Part shown: piece after piece, positions 43,234 through 52,994 of the stretch
Layout: every line of letters begins with the position of its first letter
How positions within the stretch are numbered: position 1 is the first letter of the stretch
NCBI GenBank assembly: GCA_944324395.1
Contig: CALUWC010000001.1
Location: 62,001 to 126,000, forward strand
Length of the DNA stretch: 64,000 bases
From: Candidatus Gastranaerophilales bacterium
GTDB taxonomy: Bacteria > Cyanobacteriota > Vampirovibrionia > Gastranaerophilales > Gastranaerophilaceae
Direction of reading: 5' to 3'
The notes under the pieces: model-generated
The model's input: only the letters and a program-made list of their open reading frames with translations
The model's database searches: none
What the model was told of the DNA's origin: nothing
Translations under genes and position numbers: made by a program

Positions 43234-44010
43234 ATGCCAGCAGCATCTATGATTGAACTTTTAGAAGCAGGTGTACATTTCGGACACCAGACTCAAAGAT
43301 GGAACCCTAAAATGAAACCGTATATTTACGGTGCAAGAAACGGTATTTATGTTATTGATTTAAGAAAGACTACTGATTTGTTAGATCAGGCTTATGAACT
43401 GGTAAGAGATTACGCAGCAAAAGGCAGAAATGTACTTTTTGTAGGTACTAAAAAACAGGCTGCTGAAGTTGTAGCTGAGGAAGCTCTTCGTTCAGGTGCA
43501 TACTACATCAACAGAAGATGGTTAGGCGGTATGCTTACTAACTTTGAAACTATCAGAGGCAGAGTTAACAAGTTAAAAGAATTGGAAGAATTTGTTAATA
43601 ACGGATATATTGAAAAACTTCCTAAAAAAGAAGTTGCTCAAATTAACAGACAAATTGCTAAATTAAGCAAAACCTTAGGCGGTATCAAAGATATGCGTGG
43701 TTTGCCGGATGTTATTTTCATCGTAGACCAGGCTAAAGAAGAAATCGCTATTAAAGAAGCTAATAAATTGGGTATTCCTGTTATTTGTTTAGCAGATACG
43801 AATGCTAATCCTGACGGCATTAACTACATTATCCCAGGTAATGATGATGCTATCAGATCTATTAAATTGGTTACTTCAAAACTTGCAGATGCTGTTCTTG
43901 AAGGTAAACAGTTGAGAGAAAATAAAGCTAATGAAACTAAAAAGATTGAAAAAATCTCAGCTGAAGATGCTGGAGTTTCAGAAGAAGTAGTAGAAGAAAA
44001 AGCAGAATAA
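43234..44010 (+). CDS. rpsB: 30S ribosomal protein S2
   Basis: This 258-residue protein has the S2 signatures [52 protein letters not shown] and [20 protein letters not shown]. It carries an acidic C-terminal tail ([15 protein letters not shown]) often seen in low-GC and gut lineages. AAGGAG precedes the ATG. It is followed by tsf, the usual pairing, with a 117-nt gap that can fold into a hairpin. Confidence 0.97.
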   Translation: MPAASMIELLEAGVHFGHQTQRWNPKMKPYIYGARNGIYVIDLRKTTDLLDQAYELVRDYAAKGRNVLFVGTKKQAAEVVAEEALRSGAYYINRRWLGGMLTNFETIRGRVNKLKELEEFVNNGYIEKLPKKEVAQINRQIAKLSKTLGGIKDMRGLPDVIFIVDQAKEEIAIKEANKLGIPVICLADTNANPDGINYIIPGNDDAIRSIKLVTSKLADAVLEGKQLRENKANETKKIEKISAEDAGVSEEVVEEKAE

Positions 44011-44026
44011 TTTAGTTTTGTGATAA

Positions 44027-44096
44027 GAAAAGGTGAATTGTAAAAGATTAGTACGGCTAAGAATACTTAGAACTAGTGTTTATAACTCACCTTTTC
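44027..44096 (+). promoter_or_regulatory. Long-loop hairpin between rpsB and tsf
   Basis: GAAAAGGTGA (44027-44036) pairs perfectly with TCACCTTTTC (44087-44096), leaving a loop of about 50 nt. There is no long T-run, so it may be an attenuator or processing signal controlling tsf relative to rpsB. Confidence 0.5.
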
Positions 44097-44127
44097 ATAT
44101 ATCACGTAAGAAGATAAAGGAGATCAA

Positions 44128-44991
44128 ATGAATATTACAGCTCAAATGGTTAAAGAACTTCGTGACAAAACCGGCGCAGGTATGATGGATGCTAAAAAAG
44201 CTCTGGTTGAAGTTGATGGTGATATGGAAAAAGCAGCTGAAGTTTTACGTCAAAAAGGTATTGCTTCTGCTGATAAAAAAATGGGCAGAATTGCTGCAGA
44301 AGGCAGAGTTGAATCTTTTGTTGATGAAAACGGCGGAGCTATGATTGAAGTTAACTGCGAAACCGATTTCGTTGCAAAAAATGATGAATTTAAGGCTTTG
44401 GCTAAAGGTTTAGCTGAAAATGTTGAAGTATTAAAACCTGCAGATGTTGAAGCTTTATTGGCTGCAAAATGTATAAAATGCGATAAAGTTATAGAAGAAG
44501 CTTTAAAAGAAAAAATCGCTTCAATAGGTGAAAAAATTACAGTAAGAAGATTTGTACGTTATGAAGGTGCTGTTGCTACATATATTCACAATGGTAAAAT
44601 CGGTGTATTGTTAAGCACAGACAAAAAAGATGATGAATTAATGAACGATATTTGTTTACATATCGCATCTTCAGCTCCTCATTTTGTATCAAGAGAAGAA
44701 ATACCTCAATCAGTTATTGATGAAGAAACAAGAATTGAAATGGGTAAAGAAGACTTGTTAAAGAAACCTGAAAATATCAGAGCAAAAATTGTTGAAGGTC
44801 GTGTTAACAAAATTATGGCTGAAAGATGTTTGTTGGAACAGCCGTTTGTAAAAGATCCTAATCAGACAATAGCTCAGTTGATTGAAGGTAAATTGACAAT
44901 CAAAGCATTCACAAGATACGAATTAGGTGAAGGTCTTGAAAAACGTCAGGATAACTTTGCTGAAGAAGTTATGAGTCAAATTAAAGGTTAA
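44128..44991 (+). CDS. tsf: Elongation factor Ts
   Basis: EF-Ts recharges EF-Tu with GTP. This 287-residue protein has the UBA-like start AQMVKELRDKTGAGMMDAKK, the core motifs VNCETDFVAKND and ICLHIASSAPHFVSREE, and the C-terminal PFVKDPNQTIAQLI. GGAG precedes the ATG. The insertion between the two core halves (about residues 95-135) fits the longer EF-Ts form. Confidence 0.97.
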   Translation: MNITAQMVKELRDKTGAGMMDAKKALVEVDGDMEKAAEVLRQKGIASADKKMGRIAAEGRVESFVDENGGAMIEVNCETDFVAKNDEFKALAKGLAENVEVLKPADVEALLAAKCIKCDKVIEEALKEKIASIGEKITVRRFVRYEGAVATYIHNGKIGVLLSTDKKDDELMNDICLHIASSAPHFVSREEIPQSVIDEETRIEMGKEDLLKKPENIRAKIVEGRVNKIMAERCLLEQPFVKDPNQTIAQLIEGKLTIKAFTRYELGEGLEKRQDNFAEEVMSQIKG

Positions 44992-45006
44992 TTTGTATAA
45001 ATTTAC

Positions 45007-45050
45007 AAAAAGAGAATCTTCGAATAGCTTTCGGAGATTCTCTTTTTGTT
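45007..45050 (+). terminator. Terminator after tsf
   Basis: AAAAAGAGAATCTTCGAA pairs with TTCGGAGATTCTCTTTTT (small internal mismatch) ending in five T. Confidence 0.88.
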
Positions 45051-45079
45051 CACGTATAAAAATATTTCAATATTGGAAT

Positions 45080-45244
45080 TTAGTTTTCTGCAGGATTATC
45101 TTCTGATTTTGAGATTTTAATAATGTTATTTTCTACTTGAATTTTCAGGTAATCTGTTTCCGGATTTACATTTATTAGTTCAAGCAGTGTTTTAGGCATA
45201 AATAATGCCCAGCCGCTGCCTGATCGTGATAATTTTTTCTTCAT
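45080..45244 (-). CDS. Short AbrB/SpoVT-like DNA-binding protein
   Basis: This is a 54-residue protein, shorter than usual gene-finding cutoffs. MKKKLSRSGSGWALFMPKTL followed by LELINVNPETDYLKIQVENN matches the AbrB/MazE swapped-hairpin pattern (sGxGxxxxxPkxxlexxg). AAAGGT lies upstream of the ATG at 45242-45244. AbrB proteins are transition-state or antitoxin regulators. No toxin partner is visible next to it. It is convergent with tsf and divergent from the pseudopilin at 45367. Confidence 0.65.
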   Translation of the reverse strand: MKKKLSRSGSGWALFMPKTLLELINVNPETDYLKIQVENNIIKISKSEDNPAEN

Positions 45245-45366
45245 TAACTTACCTTTCTATGATTTTATATTTATATATACTTTACAAAATCATAGAAATA
45301 TAATATACTCTTCCTATGTACTTATATTATCATGATATTATAAGTATGATATATTGGAGTAATATT

Positions 45367-46596
45367 ATGAAATCTTTGAAACATGCATTCACACTGACAG
45401 AGGTTTTAATTGCAGTTGCAATAGTAGGAATAATAGCAGGAATGGTTCTACCAAAAGTAGTAAAAAGCTATCAGAAGGAAGCAATGAATTCAGCATTCAA
45501 AAGAGAAGTACAAACTATAGAAGATTCAATAAATTCTTTAGCAGTAAGCGAAAATAAATCAGATTTCTTTTCAACAATGATGTATAAAGATGCAGAACCT
45601 GAAAATTATGAAGACAGTTCAGAACTGTATATGAAAGAGTATTTAAAGACATCAAAGATGTGTGATAATCCTAAAGATTGTTTTGCAGAAACCTATTATG
45701 AATATGAAGCAGGTAAAAAACGAGAGGAATATAAACCTGATTATAAAGGAGCTTGTGCAATATTAAAAAATGGTGTAAGTATCTGTATGACTCCGCAAAT
45801 TGGAGCAGATAATATAAAAGGTATAAGGGACTTAAACGGTAAAAGAGGACCAAATGTATTAGATAGAGATCTAAGAACTTTTGCAATAGCTGCTAAAACA
45901 AGAGTAGGTTTAAATCAAGATACCGAAGGGGTTAAAGTTACGGAATGGAATAACATCTCTGGTGATAACACTCCGTCAGACTCTGGTTCTGATGATGCTT
46001 GTGATATTGATCCTAACAGTTTAGGCTGCTGCCAGACTAAGTCGATTTCTGATCCGTCCGACCCTTGTTGTACGTATGAAGAGATAAAAAAGAATAATCC
46101 TAATTGTATAAACTATGTAACAATAAATGTTATAAAACAAACTGGTGCTTCGGGATGTCTTAGTTCTGGTTACTGTTCATCACTTTCTTATAATGTTTCT
46201 TATAGTGTTCGAGTGAGTAATATTGCTAATGGTTTAGTAAGCAGAGCTAATTTAATGTATGTAATGGACAATATATACTATGATAACTCTAAAATAACAC
46301 ATAGTTATAAAGATATGGAAGGTTCTCCATATGATTCCGTACTCCTTTATAACCATATATCTTGTGCCGCAACTCATAGTTCAAATCTTAGCAGGTGCAA
46401 GCAGAATTTTTCAGGTAGTGTGTGTTTAAATCCCAGGATAAAAATTATTGTAGATAAATATGAGATAGACCTTAAAAATGGGGCACAATTAAAAACTCCA
46501 TCTGCTATATATACTGTAAAAATTTTAGAAGAAAAACCTATTACTATGGATGAAGATGCAATAAATTTTTTTAAGTCTCTTGGTGTTGATTATTAA
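45367..46596 (+). CDS. Large Cys-rich pseudopilin-like protein
   Basis: This 409-residue protein starts MKSLKHAFTLTEVLIAVAIV, a prepilin motif with Ala-Phe at the processing point, the Thr-Leu-x-Glu block and a hydrophobic helix (GIIAGMVLPKVVKSY). The globular part is large and holds many Cys, including CDIDPNSLGCCQTK, DPCCTYEE, GASGCLSSGYCSS and SRCKQNFSGSVC, so several disulfides are likely outside the inner membrane. GGAG before the ATG at 45367 is better than an upstream start 51 nt earlier. The middle and C-terminal domains match no family I know. Confidence 0.75.
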   Translation: MKSLKHAFTLTEVLIAVAIVGIIAGMVLPKVVKSYQKEAMNSAFKREVQTIEDSINSLAVSENKSDFFSTMMYKDAEPENYEDSSELYMKEYLKTSKMCDNPKDCFAETYYEYEAGKKREEYKPDYKGACAILKNGVSICMTPQIGADNIKGIRDLNGKRGPNVLDRDLRTFAIAAKTRVGLNQDTEGVKVTEWNNISGDNTPSDSGSDDACDIDPNSLGCCQTKSISDPSDPCCTYEEIKKNNPNCINYVTINVIKQTGASGCLSSGYCSSLSYNVSYSVRVSNIANGLVSRANLMYVMDNIYYDNSKITHSYKDMEGSPYDSVLLYNHISCAATHSSNLSRCKQNFSGSVCLNPRIKIIVDKYEIDLKNGAQLKTPSAIYTVKILEEKPITMDEDAINFFKSLGVDY

Positions 46597-46604
46597 AAAA
46601 CACA

Positions 46605-46621
46605 AAGTAGGAACAGAAAAT
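46605..46621. repeat. 17-nt dispersed repeat, copy 1
   Basis: AAGTAGGAACAGAAAAT occurs here and again at 50568-50584, both in untranslated gaps just after a coding region. Confidence 0.6.
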
Positions 46622-46681
46622 AAGTTGAGATGTTGCTTCAAACAAAAATTTCTATTTGTTGGTTCCGGCTCTATTTAATAA

Positions 46682-47722
46682 TTAGTATTTTGTGTAACTA
46701 ATCAAAATATCAGGCGGGAATTGTTTAAAATCTTCGAATTGCAGATTTGTACATTGTGAAATTTTATCTGCATTTTTACCGTAAAAGCAAGATTTTCCGG
46801 AATTATCGCCCAGTATTTTGGGTGCAATAAAATGATATAATTTATCAATATATGGAAGAAAACTTTCATTTACCCCGCCGCCTGCTTCAATAAATACACT
46901 CATTATGCCAAGCTCAAAGAGTTCATTCAAAATAAATTGCGGGTCAAGTTTTCCTTCAATAACCGGAGTTTTTATATACGTAATATTATTTGTATTTTTG
47001 GAATTTAAGTTTTTATCGTGGAAAATATATATTTTCCCCTGTTTATAGATTGTAGAATTTAAATCTGTTTTTAAATTTCTGTCAAGTATTATTTTGCATT
47101 TATGCTCCATTGTCGGATTATCCGCAATAACAGTACTTGATGATGTCAGGATTGCATCATAGATGTTTCTCAAGCTTCGGACTTCATTACGGGCGGAATC
47201 AGATGTTATCCATTTTGAATCTCCTGAAGTGGTTGATATTTTTCCGTCTATAGTTGTTGCGGTTTTTATTGCTGCAAAGGTTTTATGCTGAGTTTGGTTT
47301 TTTATGAAAATTTCATTTAGTTTTTTGCATTTATCTTCCAATACAGGGCCTATAACTTCAATTCCTGCATCTTTCAGTTTTTGCAATCCTCTGCCTGAAA
47401 CTATAGGATTAGGGTCTTGCATTCCGTATACTACTGTTTTTATGCCTTTTTCTATTATTAAATCAGCACAGGGCGGGGTTTTACCATAATGAGAGCAAGG
47501 TTCAAGATTGACAATAAGAGTACAACCTTTGGCATTGTCAAGTTTTAACAAGGCATTTCTTTCTGCATGATTTTGTCCGTATTTCTCGTGAAATCCTTCG
47601 GATATTATGTTGCCGTCTTTATCAAGAATTACACATCCCACAAGAGGATTTGGAGAAGTATTACCTTGTGCGGATTTTGCTAGTTCTATGCACCTGTTCA
47701 TATGCGTAATGTATTGTTTCAT
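46682..47722 (-). CDS. ribD: Bifunctional riboflavin-specific deaminase/reductase
   Basis: RibD deaminates and then reduces the pyrimidine intermediate in riboflavin synthesis. This 346-residue protein has the deaminase part (NTSPNPLVGCVILDKDGNII, HAERNALLKL as zinc/catalytic HAE, PCSHYGKTPPCADLII as PCxxxxxxPxC) and the reductase part from about residue 150 (AAIKTATTIDGKISTTSGDS, EAGGGVNESFL). Other rib genes are not in the window. The ATG has no Shine-Dalgarno; TAAAAT ends 6 nt before it. Confidence 0.95.
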   Translation of the reverse strand: MKQYITHMNRCIELAKSAQGNTSPNPLVGCVILDKDGNIISEGFHEKYGQNHAERNALLKLDNAKGCTLIVNLEPCSHYGKTPPCADLIIEKGIKTVVYGMQDPNPIVSGRGLQKLKDAGIEVIGPVLEDKCKKLNEIFIKNQTQHKTFAAIKTATTIDGKISTTSGDSKWITSDSARNEVRSLRNIYDAILTSSSTVIADNPTMEHKCKIILDRNLKTDLNSTIYKQGKIYIFHDKNLNSKNTNNITYIKTPVIEGKLDPQFILNELFELGIMSVFIEAGGGVNESFLPYIDKLYHFIAPKILGDNSGKSCFYGKNADKISQCTNLQFEDFKQFPPDILISYTKY

Positions 47723-47728
47723 ATTTGT

Positions 47729-47734
47729 ATTTTA
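47729..47734 (-). promoter_or_regulatory. -10 hexamer TAAAAT at the ribD start
   Basis: Reading on the minus strand, TAAAAT is followed by ACAAAT and then the ribD ATG. The gap is exactly 6 nt. Confidence 0.4.
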
Positions 47735-47793
47735 TAATAACTTGTGATAAATTAAAATAGTTGAGAGAGTGTAGAAAAAGAAAAGGGGATATT

Positions 47794-48459
47794 ATGGTAG
47801 ATTTAAAGTATATTGGACATAGTGCATTCGAAATCAGAAAAGATGATAAAGCTGTTTTAATTGATCCTTTGGTTTCCGTAAATAATAAATATAATTGGCA
47901 TGAATCACCAATTACGGATATCTTGTTAACTCATGCTCATGGAGATCATTTGGGTGAAGCTATAGAAATAGCTAAGGAAAAAGATATTGAAATAACTGCA
48001 GTTGCGGAACTTGCCGGATATTGTAAGGAGCAAGGAGCAAAGGCAAAGTCTATTGGTCTAGGATCTTGGATTAATTTTTCTTGGGGTAGAGCAGTATTTT
48101 TACCAGCATTCCATTCAAGTTCATTGCCGGACGGTCGTTATGGAGGGTGCGCTGCAAGCATTTTGTTAGATGTTGATGGCGTGAGAATTTATCATGCAGG
48201 AGATACTTGTTTAACCGGTGAAATGAAAACGATTAAAGAATTGTATGCTCCTCAAATAGCATTATTACCAATTGGCGGAAATTATACAATGGATGTTGAA
48301 CATGCTGCAATGGCCGCAAAATGGTTAGGTGTAAGAACTGTTATACCTATGCATTATGGTACGTTCCCAGAAATCACTGCTGATTTGGAAAAATTTGCTA
48401 AACTTATTGCTTTTGGTAATACAGCATGCCAAATTTTAAATCCTGCAGAAATAAAATAA
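47794..48459 (+). CDS. UPF0173 metal-dependent hydrolase (metallo-beta-lactamase fold)
   Basis: This 221-residue hydrolase of the metallo-beta-lactamase superfamily has IGHSAFEIR at the N-terminus, LTHAHGDHLGEA as HxHxDH, AFHSSS and HAGDTCLTGEM, and a terminal IPMHYGTFPEI. The natural substrate is unknown. AAAAGGGGATATT before the ATG at 47794 supports this start; the frame extends upstream to 47761 without good evidence. Gap to gshB is 18 nt, so the two may be cotranscribed. Confidence 0.85.
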   Translation: MVDLKYIGHSAFEIRKDDKAVLIDPLVSVNNKYNWHESPITDILLTHAHGDHLGEAIEIAKEKDIEITAVAELAGYCKEQGAKAKSIGLGSWINFSWGRAVFLPAFHSSSLPDGRYGGCAASILLDVDGVRIYHAGDTCLTGEMKTIKELYAPQIALLPIGGNYTMDVEHAAMAAKWLGVRTVIPMHYGTFPEITADLEKFAKLIAFGNTACQILNPAEIK

Positions 48460-48477
48460 TTATTTAAAAGAGGTATT

Positions 48478-49449
48478 ATGAAAGTTTTATTTGTTATAGA
48501 CCGATTAGAGTTAAAGTATTTCGAGTTTAATGATTTGGTAACAAATTTTTGGATGATAAAATCTTTACTTGAAAGAAATTGTCAGGTTTTTATTACAACT
48601 ATTGATATGCTGAAACTCAAATCGGCTATAGCATATACCTCTTGTTACAAATCTTATTTGAAAGATGAAAATATCTTCTATGATAAAGATAGTTTATCAG
48701 AAATAAAAATAGAAGACTTTAAATTGGTATTGTTCAGACCTGATCCTCCTGTGGATTTGGATTATATCAATGCTACTTATGTGTTTGATTTTGTTGACCG
48801 GTCTAAGACTTTTATAATGAATGATACAACTTCAATTCGTAATTTTAATGAAAAGCTTCATTCGTTATTATTTGAAGAGTTGATGCCTAATAATATTGTA
48901 ACTTCTTCAAAATCGGATATAATAACTTTTTTAAATGAAAATGAAGAAATTATATTAAAACCTTTGAACCAATGTTTTGGTGGTGGAGTAATGTACCTTA
49001 AGAAAGGGGACAAAAATACTGCAGTAATTATAAATTCGATGACAAATAACGGTAAGAATATGATTATGGTGCAAAAGTATATCCCGAAAGCAGTTTATGG
49101 AGATAAACGAGTTCTAATTCTCGGGGATGAAATTTTAGATTATTGCGTTCAAAAAACTGCAAGCAATAATGATTTCAAATTCTGTGAACATAATGACAAT
49201 AATATTCATAAAGCGGTTTTAACAGATGATGAAAAAATAAAGTTTGCGAAAGTTGCACAAAAATTAAATTCTATGGGGATATATATGGCGGGATTAGATG
49301 TAATAGACGGGCAGATTATTGAAGTTAATGTAACAAGTCCCTGCTATTTTATAAAAGAAATAAACAATCATTTCGGCTGTCGTCTGGAAGATACAATAAC
49401 AGACTATATATTAACTAAAACCGGACAATTTTTATCAATTCAGGTTTAG
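48478..49449 (+). CDS. gshB: Glutathione synthetase
   Basis: This 323-residue ATP-grasp enzyme matches GshB along its length: RPDPPVDLDYINATYVFDFV (as the usual RxDPPxDxxYxxATYxLD), FNEKLHSLLFEELMP, ILKPLNQCFGGGVMYLKKG, VQKYIPKAVYGDKRVLI and GLDVIDGQIIEVNVTSPCYF. It adds Gly to gamma-glutamylcysteine. gshA is not in the window. AAGAGG precedes the ATG. Some residues of the glycine-rich loop (NQCFGGG versus DGMGG) differ from the E. coli enzyme, so activity should be checked. Confidence 0.85.
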   Translation: MKVLFVIDRLELKYFEFNDLVTNFWMIKSLLERNCQVFITTIDMLKLKSAIAYTSCYKSYLKDENIFYDKDSLSEIKIEDFKLVLFRPDPPVDLDYINATYVFDFVDRSKTFIMNDTTSIRNFNEKLHSLLFEELMPNNIVTSSKSDIITFLNENEEIILKPLNQCFGGGVMYLKKGDKNTAVIINSMTNNGKNMIMVQKYIPKAVYGDKRVLILGDEILDYCVQKTASNNDFKFCEHNDNNIHKAVLTDDEKIKFAKVAQKLNSMGIYMAGLDVIDGQIIEVNVTSPCYFIKEINNHFGCRLEDTITDYILTKTGQFLSIQV

Positions 49450-49480
49450 TTTTGGTGTTTCAAAATTTACCCCTTTGTAG

Positions 49481-49486
49481 TATTAT
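49481..49486 (+). promoter_or_regulatory. -10 hexamer TATTAT at the tsaD start
   Basis: TATTAT ends 6 nt (GAAAGT) before the ATG at 49493. Confidence 0.4.
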
Positions 49487-49492
49487 GAAAGT

Positions 49493-50527
49493 ATGGAAAA
49501 GAAAACTTTATTCAGTGAAAAAACAGTAAAAATAGGTCCTGATTCAGGATATGATAATTATATTATGGCAATTGAATCAAGTTGTGACGAGACAGCCTGT
49601 GCAATTGTTAAAAACGGCAGGGAAGTTATTGCAAATATTGTAGCTTCCCAGATAAAGACACACGAGAAATTCGGAGGTGTTATTCCGGAGATTGCGGCAA
49701 GAGAACACCTTGATTCAATAAATATAGTTGTGCAGGAGGCTTTTGAGCAATCAGGTCTAAAGCCTGAGGATATAACTGCATTTGCCGGTACTGTAGGTCC
49801 GGGGCTTGTCGGCTGTCTATTGGTCGGATTAAATGCCGCAAAGACTCTGGCTCTGGTGCATGACAAGCCGTTTATCGGTGTTAATCACTTGAATGCTCAT
49901 CTTTGTGCAAATTATATTGATACAGATTTAAAACCTCCGTTTATGGCTTTATTAATAAGCGGAGGACACACACAGATTATTGATGTCGAATCATATTCAA
50001 AACAGACAATCTTAGGTGAAACAATTGATGATGCAGTAGGCGAAGCCTATGATAAAGTAGCAAGGCTTATTGGTTTGCCTTACCCGGGCGGCCCTCGATT
50101 GGATAAACTTGCTCAAGAAGGTAATCCGCACGCTTTTGATCTTCCGGAAGGTAAAGTTGACGGCTATAATTTTAGTTTCAGCGGACTTAAAACAGCAGTT
50201 TTAAGACTTGTTAAGTCATTTGACGGAAAAGAACTTCCTGTCAATGATATATGCTCAAGTTTTCAAGAATGTGTTTCCAGTACTCTTGTCAAGAAATTAA
50301 AAAAAGCTGTAGAAGAAAGAGGGTATAAACAAGTTGTTATTGCCGGCGGAGTTGCTGCAAATTCCGAAATTCGCAAAAAAATATTTAATCTTGAAAATGA
50401 AGGTTATAGAGTTAATGCCCCTGCGATGAAATACTGTACGGATAATGCTTCCATGGTTGCATCCTGTGCTTATTTTAATACTAATACCTTTGATGATATA
50501 GATGTAGAAGTCTTTTCAAGAGCCTAA
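49493..50527 (+). CDS. tsaD: tRNA N6-threonylcarbamoyladenosine synthase subunit
   Basis: TsaD, with TsaB and TsaE, transfers threonylcarbamoyl to A37 of ANN-decoding tRNAs. This 344-residue protein has an N-terminal extension of about 20 residues, then IMAIESSCDETACAIVKNGR, PEIAAREHL, GPGLVGCLLVGLNAAKTLAL, NHLNAHL (metal-binding HxxxH), LLISGGHTQII and VAGGVAAN-like IAGGVAANSEIRKK. It has no clear Shine-Dalgarno site, only a GAAAG stretch in the -10 to ATG interval. Confidence 0.96.
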   Translation: MEKKTLFSEKTVKIGPDSGYDNYIMAIESSCDETACAIVKNGREVIANIVASQIKTHEKFGGVIPEIAAREHLDSINIVVQEAFEQSGLKPEDITAFAGTVGPGLVGCLLVGLNAAKTLALVHDKPFIGVNHLNAHLCANYIDTDLKPPFMALLISGGHTQIIDVESYSKQTILGETIDDAVGEAYDKVARLIGLPYPGGPRLDKLAQEGNPHAFDLPEGKVDGYNFSFSGLKTAVLRLVKSFDGKELPVNDICSSFQECVSSTLVKKLKKAVEERGYKQVVIAGGVAANSEIRKKIFNLENEGYRVNAPAMKYCTDNASMVASCAYFNTNTFDDIDVEVFSRA

Positions 50528-50567
50528 ATTATTTCAGAAGCTCTTGCCATTTAGATCCCGAAACCCC

Positions 50568-50584
50568 AAGTAGGAACAGAAAAT
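50568..50584. repeat. 17-nt dispersed repeat, copy 2
   Basis: This is identical to 46605-46621. It overlaps the hairpin arm AGAAAATTA that pairs with TAATTTTCT at 50607-50615. Confidence 0.6.
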
Positions 50585-50644
50585 TACGTTTCGAATATTT
50601 CTCAACTAATTTTCTAGTCAGTTCGGGACGACATTTACTTACTC

Positions 50645-50716
50645 TGTCACTCTGAACTAGTTTCAGAGTCTCATTACTAAACCCGTCATTCTGAGCTGAG
50701 CGAAGAAGCTCATTAC
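50645..50716. repeat. Two diverged direct repeats resembling a common interspersed sequence
   Basis: TGTCACTCTGAACTAG... (50645-50677) and CGTCATTCTGAGCTGAG... (50684-50716) both end in CTCATTAC and are offset by 39 nt. From memory, the GTCATTCTGAGC...GAAGAA pattern resembles an interspersed sequence found in many bacterial genomes; I could not search for it. Confidence 0.55.
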
Positions 50717-51144
50717 TTGTCAGATTTGCATAGTCATGCAGAACACCTCAAACCCTCACCCCTTCCCCCTCTCCCGTAAACGGGCGATGAGAAAATATTT
50801 ACTCCTGCCCAGTCCGGCCGAGGACCAAAAAAAAACCCTTTCTTTTGGAAAGAGTTTGGAATCTTTTTCAATTCCTCGTGTGTAGAAGGTTAGTGTGTAG
50901 TAGGTAGTGTATAATTTATGTCTCGTGTTTATTTAATCTGATTTATTGTTTGCTTATCGCTTACATATTAATAAAGTATTTTTAAAGTATATAATTGCTA
51001 TATCTTCTTTATAAATTTACAAAACTTAATATGTTTTTGTCTGTTTTCAAAAACTTAACTTTTTCTTAACTATTTGGCGGATATCCTTTTGTATAATGCT
51101 ATTCAGCCTCATGGACATTGTTTTTACCCTCTTGATTAGTTTTT

Positions 51145-51174
51145 TTGTTAATGTTAATATCTGCATGTTATAGT
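51145..51174 (+). promoter_or_regulatory. Promoter of gap
   Basis: TTGTTA (51145-51150), 18 nt, TATAGT (51169-51174), 29 nt before the gap ATG. Confidence 0.5.
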
Positions 51175-51188
51175 AAGTTACACAATAA

Positions 51189-52208
<1,020 letters not shown>

Positions 52209-52226
52209 TTTTTAACTTAAATATTG

Positions 52227-52262
52227 AGACAGACCTTGTCAATTTGGCAGGGTCTGTTTTTT
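52227..52262 (+). terminator. Terminator after gap
   Basis: ACAGACCTTGTC pairs with GGCAGGGTCTGT and is followed by six T. Confidence 0.82.
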
Positions 52263-52347
52263 CGTATTACACTTTGTAAATTTTTTCGACTTTTATTAAC
52301 AAAAAATTTTTTCAAGTGGTTTAGAATTTGTCAAAGGAGGTATTTTA

Positions 52348-52983
52348 ATGAACATAAATACTAATTATTCAGTTCAAAATCCCGTCAATAACGGTTCTAA
52401 AGTGGCATTTCAAGCTCGTTTTATCTCAGATTTACCTGTTAAAAATCTTGAAAAGTTTGCAAAAGTACAAGATATGTTTGCTCAAAAAACTCAGCATTAT
52501 GCAAATGATGTTTTAACTCTTACATTGAGCAAAGATCCAATATTCAAAGATTATGCGGTATTAACGACAGGCAAAATTGAGGGTGTAGATTATAAATTTG
52601 CTCATATCGTTGAAAATTTTGATGAAATGCTTGAATCTTTGCCGGAAAATAAGCTTGTTAAAAAATTAGTAAGTTATTTCAAAATGCTTAAAAAAGAAGA
52701 AGCATTAAGTGAATATAATTCAAAAATGGATAAAAACATTGAGCATATAAGAACAGTATTACTTACAAATGCAAAACGTGCTAAATATTGTGAAGATGCC
52801 GGAGATAAAACTTTAGCATCAAGATTTAGTGCATTGGCTGAAAATAACCAAAGAAAATTAACTTCACTTCAGGAAGAAAAACAAAAAGGTTCTGATAAAA
52901 TTCTTGACAATATGGATAAAATTGCTAAAAATGAACCTGAACTGCAATATATTCCTGATATTTTGCGAGAAGATCGTATATAA
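52348..52983 (+). CDS. Hypothetical helical protein with FQAR N-terminal motif
   Basis: This 211-residue soluble protein starts MNINTNYSVQNPVNNGSKVA and then has FQARF (residues 23-27). A beta-rich segment (residues 60-90) and a long Lys/Glu-rich helical C-terminus (about 105-200) follow. AAAGGAGG gives strong translation. There is no signal peptide or membrane segment. The N-terminal style resembles several other hypotheticals in the window (62082, 13703, 14406), suggesting a lineage-specific group. No domain is recognised. Confidence 0.6.
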   Translation: MNINTNYSVQNPVNNGSKVAFQARFISDLPVKNLEKFAKVQDMFAQKTQHYANDVLTLTLSKDPIFKDYAVLTTGKIEGVDYKFAHIVENFDEMLESLPENKLVKKLVSYFKMLKKEEALSEYNSKMDKNIEHIRTVLLTNAKRAKYCEDAGDKTLASRFSALAENNQRKLTSLQEEKQKGSDKILDNMDKIAKNEPELQYIPDILREDRI

Positions 52984-52994
52984 ATTTAAATAAT

